Origin: Vicinamibacterales bacterium
GTDB taxonomy: Bacteria > Acidobacteriota > Vicinamibacteria > Vicinamibacterales > UBA8438
NCBI GenBank assembly: GCA_030745255.1
Contig: JASLOY010000029.1
Coordinates: forward strand, 1-14,826
Length of the DNA: 14,826 nucleotides
Direction of reading: 5' to 3'
Shown here: positions 14,401 to 14,826 of the stretch, piece by piece
Layout: each line of letters opens with the position of its first letter
Numbering within the stretch: the stretch's first letter is position 1
Translations under genes and position numbers: made by a program
Notes under the pieces: generated by a model
Seen by the model: the letters and a program-made list of their open reading frames with translations, nothing else
Told to the model about the DNA's origin: nothing
Database searches by the model: none

Positions 14401-14556
14401 AACTCGGGCACCGTGTTCTTTATTGGCTACGACGATCGCTACCGGCAAGGCGACCTGATCTTCGACGACGACGACGAGCCGTTGTACTTCACGACCGACT
14501 TCAAGCGCACCAACCGTGCGTTCTTTACGAAGATCTCGTATTTGTTCAGATACTGA
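11500..14556 (+). CDS. TolB-like/CBM9-like/DUF5916-type outer-membrane protein, paralogue 3
   Basis: The product is 1018 residues. The signal peptide is MTTRCAALLSCVLLLPATSGAA. The TolB-like domain is about 74-197 (VVVVPFSNIS, GDGIAETVAADLESLG, GAGWVVTGGYQRVG, FTLQDRIVSEL). It is the most diverged of the three: the VIARERVRA and LGRELGAR segments of the sisters are replaced by alanine-rich sequence. The linker carries VTGAIILPD at 257-265. The CBM9-like domain starts near 311 (SVDGLLDDAIW), with the shortest glycine loop at 427-443. The barrel is about 530-1018, with the NPDFSQIESDRPQIEVNQ signature from 578, ending SYLFRY. ATG 11500 was chosen for the signal peptide; the frame is open 79 codons further upstream without coding character. 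The ribosome site is weak. The CBM9 and early barrel parts resemble paralogue 1. Function is unknown; surface binding, uptake or export are all possible. Confidence 0.9.
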   Translation: MTTRCAALLSCVLLLPATSGAAVLEAPAAWGVVPPITLPPAPQMQSAPVAESEAESAGRVGTAETDDGDRASVDAVVVVPFSNISQDAADDWIGDGIAETVAADLESLGSMAVIGRDELGTGAAALSDAAAAVRVASAAGAGWVVTGGYQRVGERLRITARLVDGRTGAVADTLTADGTIDDIFTLQDRIVSELAGGPVFSGAGATTPAERRRVVRVGPAGEGDVADTSGRPEREGRFARGGAGRTGAGVAPPPGNVTGAIILPDAEPAGRRGAGRGLGQAGAVPGRGDPGPPPAPGAAASAGILTGRPSVTATQALEPPSVDGLLDDAIWQTASRITEFVQTSPVEGAPATEDTEVYIAFDSTHLYVGMYAHYSNPGMVRANRVDRDRASFSDDTISFYFDTFLDQQRAFVFTLNGYGVQGDSLMGGGGGGGFRGGMGGTPRGDSSWDVLFDSGGTLVDDGWTAEMAIPFKSLRYPSSDTHRWGFQIARSIRGKDESVVWSPVSRDVSGFMPQMGLLDGLRGLSTSRNLEILPTFTAIQAGSLDTSTGNFDEERQPEGGVNFKYGLTSNLTLDFTYNPDFSQIESDRPQIEVNQRFPLFFSELRPFFLEGQEVFDIRGPVTLIHTRTIVDPRYGAKLTGKVGKTTMGVLFANDEAPGKVDDPADRAFGMAANTVAGRVRYDLYSESHIGAILTDREFLDSYSRMAGVDGRFRINPTTSADFMAISSQNRDLDGNERSGPMFDLGLRHNGRNLSYSISGYSLDPEFDTEVGFVRRRDVKRVSSNVSYRWWPESWIINWGPSLSHSRNWNFEDVLEDESTQLRLNASFAKNIRFNGSVRREMERFGGIDFFKNRYSLGGNVSTSRAISFGGGFNWGEQVRFSGTPFLGDSTSGNLFMMLRPLSRLQSSINVNTSRLVDPFDQTEVFDVKIFRASTTYQFTDRLLLRNIMEHNTFSGTLGANLLVTYRVNSGTVFFIGYDDRYRQGDLIFDDDDEPLYFTTDFKRTNRAFFTKISYLFRY
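12778..12828 (+). repeat. Gly-rich codon run in paralogue 3
   Basis: Seventeen codons, mostly Gly, stand at the same position in the CBM9-like domain as in the two sister genes. With 29, 27 and 17 codons the loop shortens along the array, while the flanking sequence (YGVQGDSLM before, GDSSWD after) is unchanged. Confidence 0.7.
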
Positions 14557-14577
14557 CGCTCGAGGGCCGTGCGTCAG
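14553..14577 (+). terminator. Hairpin overlapping the stop codon of paralogue 3
   Basis: CTGACGC (14553-14559), containing the TGA stop, and GCGTCAG (14571-14577) form a perfect 7-bp stem with an 11-base loop. No T-run follows. Its placement is like that of the hairpin at the end of paralogue 2. Confidence 0.45.
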
Positions 14578-14584
14578 CTCAGAA

Positions 14585-14755
14585 GAAGTCAGAAGTCAGG
14601 AGATCGCCTGAGGGCTTCGCCATCTTCAGCTGATATCTCTCCGGACCCGGCAGGTTGCGGGCCGGTGCACGCGAGCAGTTCTCGATGGGCCGTCGAGGCG
14701 AAGCCGAGGCGGCTTCAAGTTTCCTTCTGACTTCTGTATTCTGACTCCTGAATTC
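14585..14755. repeat. Nested inverted-repeat element with heptad-repeat ends
   Basis: The outer arms are GAAGTCAGAAG (14585-14595) and CTTCTGACTTC (14724-14734), perfectly complementary over 11 bp. A second perfect 9-bp pair, GGCTTCGCC (14613-14621) and GGCGAAGCC (14697-14705), is nested inside. Both ends consist of 7-bp units. On the left GAAGTCA occurs twice, followed by GGAGATC. On the right, read on the minus strand, the units are GAATTCA, GGAGTCA, GAATACA, GAAGTCA, GAAGGAA (14755 back to 14721). The element fills most of the gap after paralogue 3. It resembles REP/MITE-like intergenic elements in layout, but no transposase is present. Confidence 0.6.
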
Positions 14756-14773
14756 TTCGTACTGGAGGTTCCC

Positions 14774-14826
14774 GTGTTCCGATCCCTCTTCGCCGTTGTC
14801 ATCGGTCTGGTTATCCTCGGTGCGGG
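14774..14826 (+). CDS. N-terminus of an unknown membrane or exported protein (partial)
   Basis: A GTG at 14774 follows a perfect GGAGG (14764-14768) at 5 bases, the strongest ribosome site in the window. The frame then stays open to the window end, giving MFRSLFAVVIGLVILGAG. One Arg followed by a run of hydrophobic residues fits a signal anchor or signal peptide. Seventeen codons are too few to assign a family. Confidence 0.6.
   Translation, partial: MFRSLFAVVIGLVILGA

Overview
The window looks like a chromosomal piece of a GC-rich, Gram-negative (diderm) bacterium. The best guess is an Acidobacteriota of the Vicinamibacteria type. That guess rests on three things: strong G/C-ending codon use, large DUF5916-type outer-membrane proteins with glycine-rich loops, and short heptad-phased repeats between genes. 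It is an inference, not a taxonomic proof. No tRNA, rRNA, CRISPR array, insertion sequence or phage gene was seen.

Left part (1-4543): a leucine-biosynthesis cluster in an unusual order. The 3' end of leuC is followed by leuD (both subunits of isopropylmalate isomerase). A LysR-type regulator gene lies on the minus strand, and then come leuA (2-isopropylmalate synthase) and leuB (3-isopropylmalate dehydrogenase). The regulator is convergent with leuD and divergent from leuA. Its 106-bp AT-rich gap with leuA contains a nested dyad and a promoter-like sequence. LeuA is only about 400 residues long and has no room for the C-terminal leucine-binding domain, so control may rest on the LysR protein rather than on feedback inhibition.

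Right part (about 4778-14556): three consecutive, similarly oriented paralogous genes of 1035, 1025 and 1018 codons. Each encodes a signal peptide, a TolB-amino-terminal-like domain (COG5616 type), a long Gly/Pro/Arg-rich linker, a CBM9-like domain interrupted by a glycine-rich loop, and a roughly 490-residue DUF5916-type outer-membrane beta-barrel ending in an aromatic residue. The gaps between them (about 250-285 bp) hold possible promoters, a shared upstream element and hairpins at stop codons. This tandem array of exported TolB-like/CBM9/barrel fusions is the most interesting part of the window. Its function is unknown.

Right edge (14557-14826): an intergenic region with nested inverted repeats and heptad repeats, then the first 17 codons of a gene with a strong ribosome binding site and a hydrophobic N-terminus.
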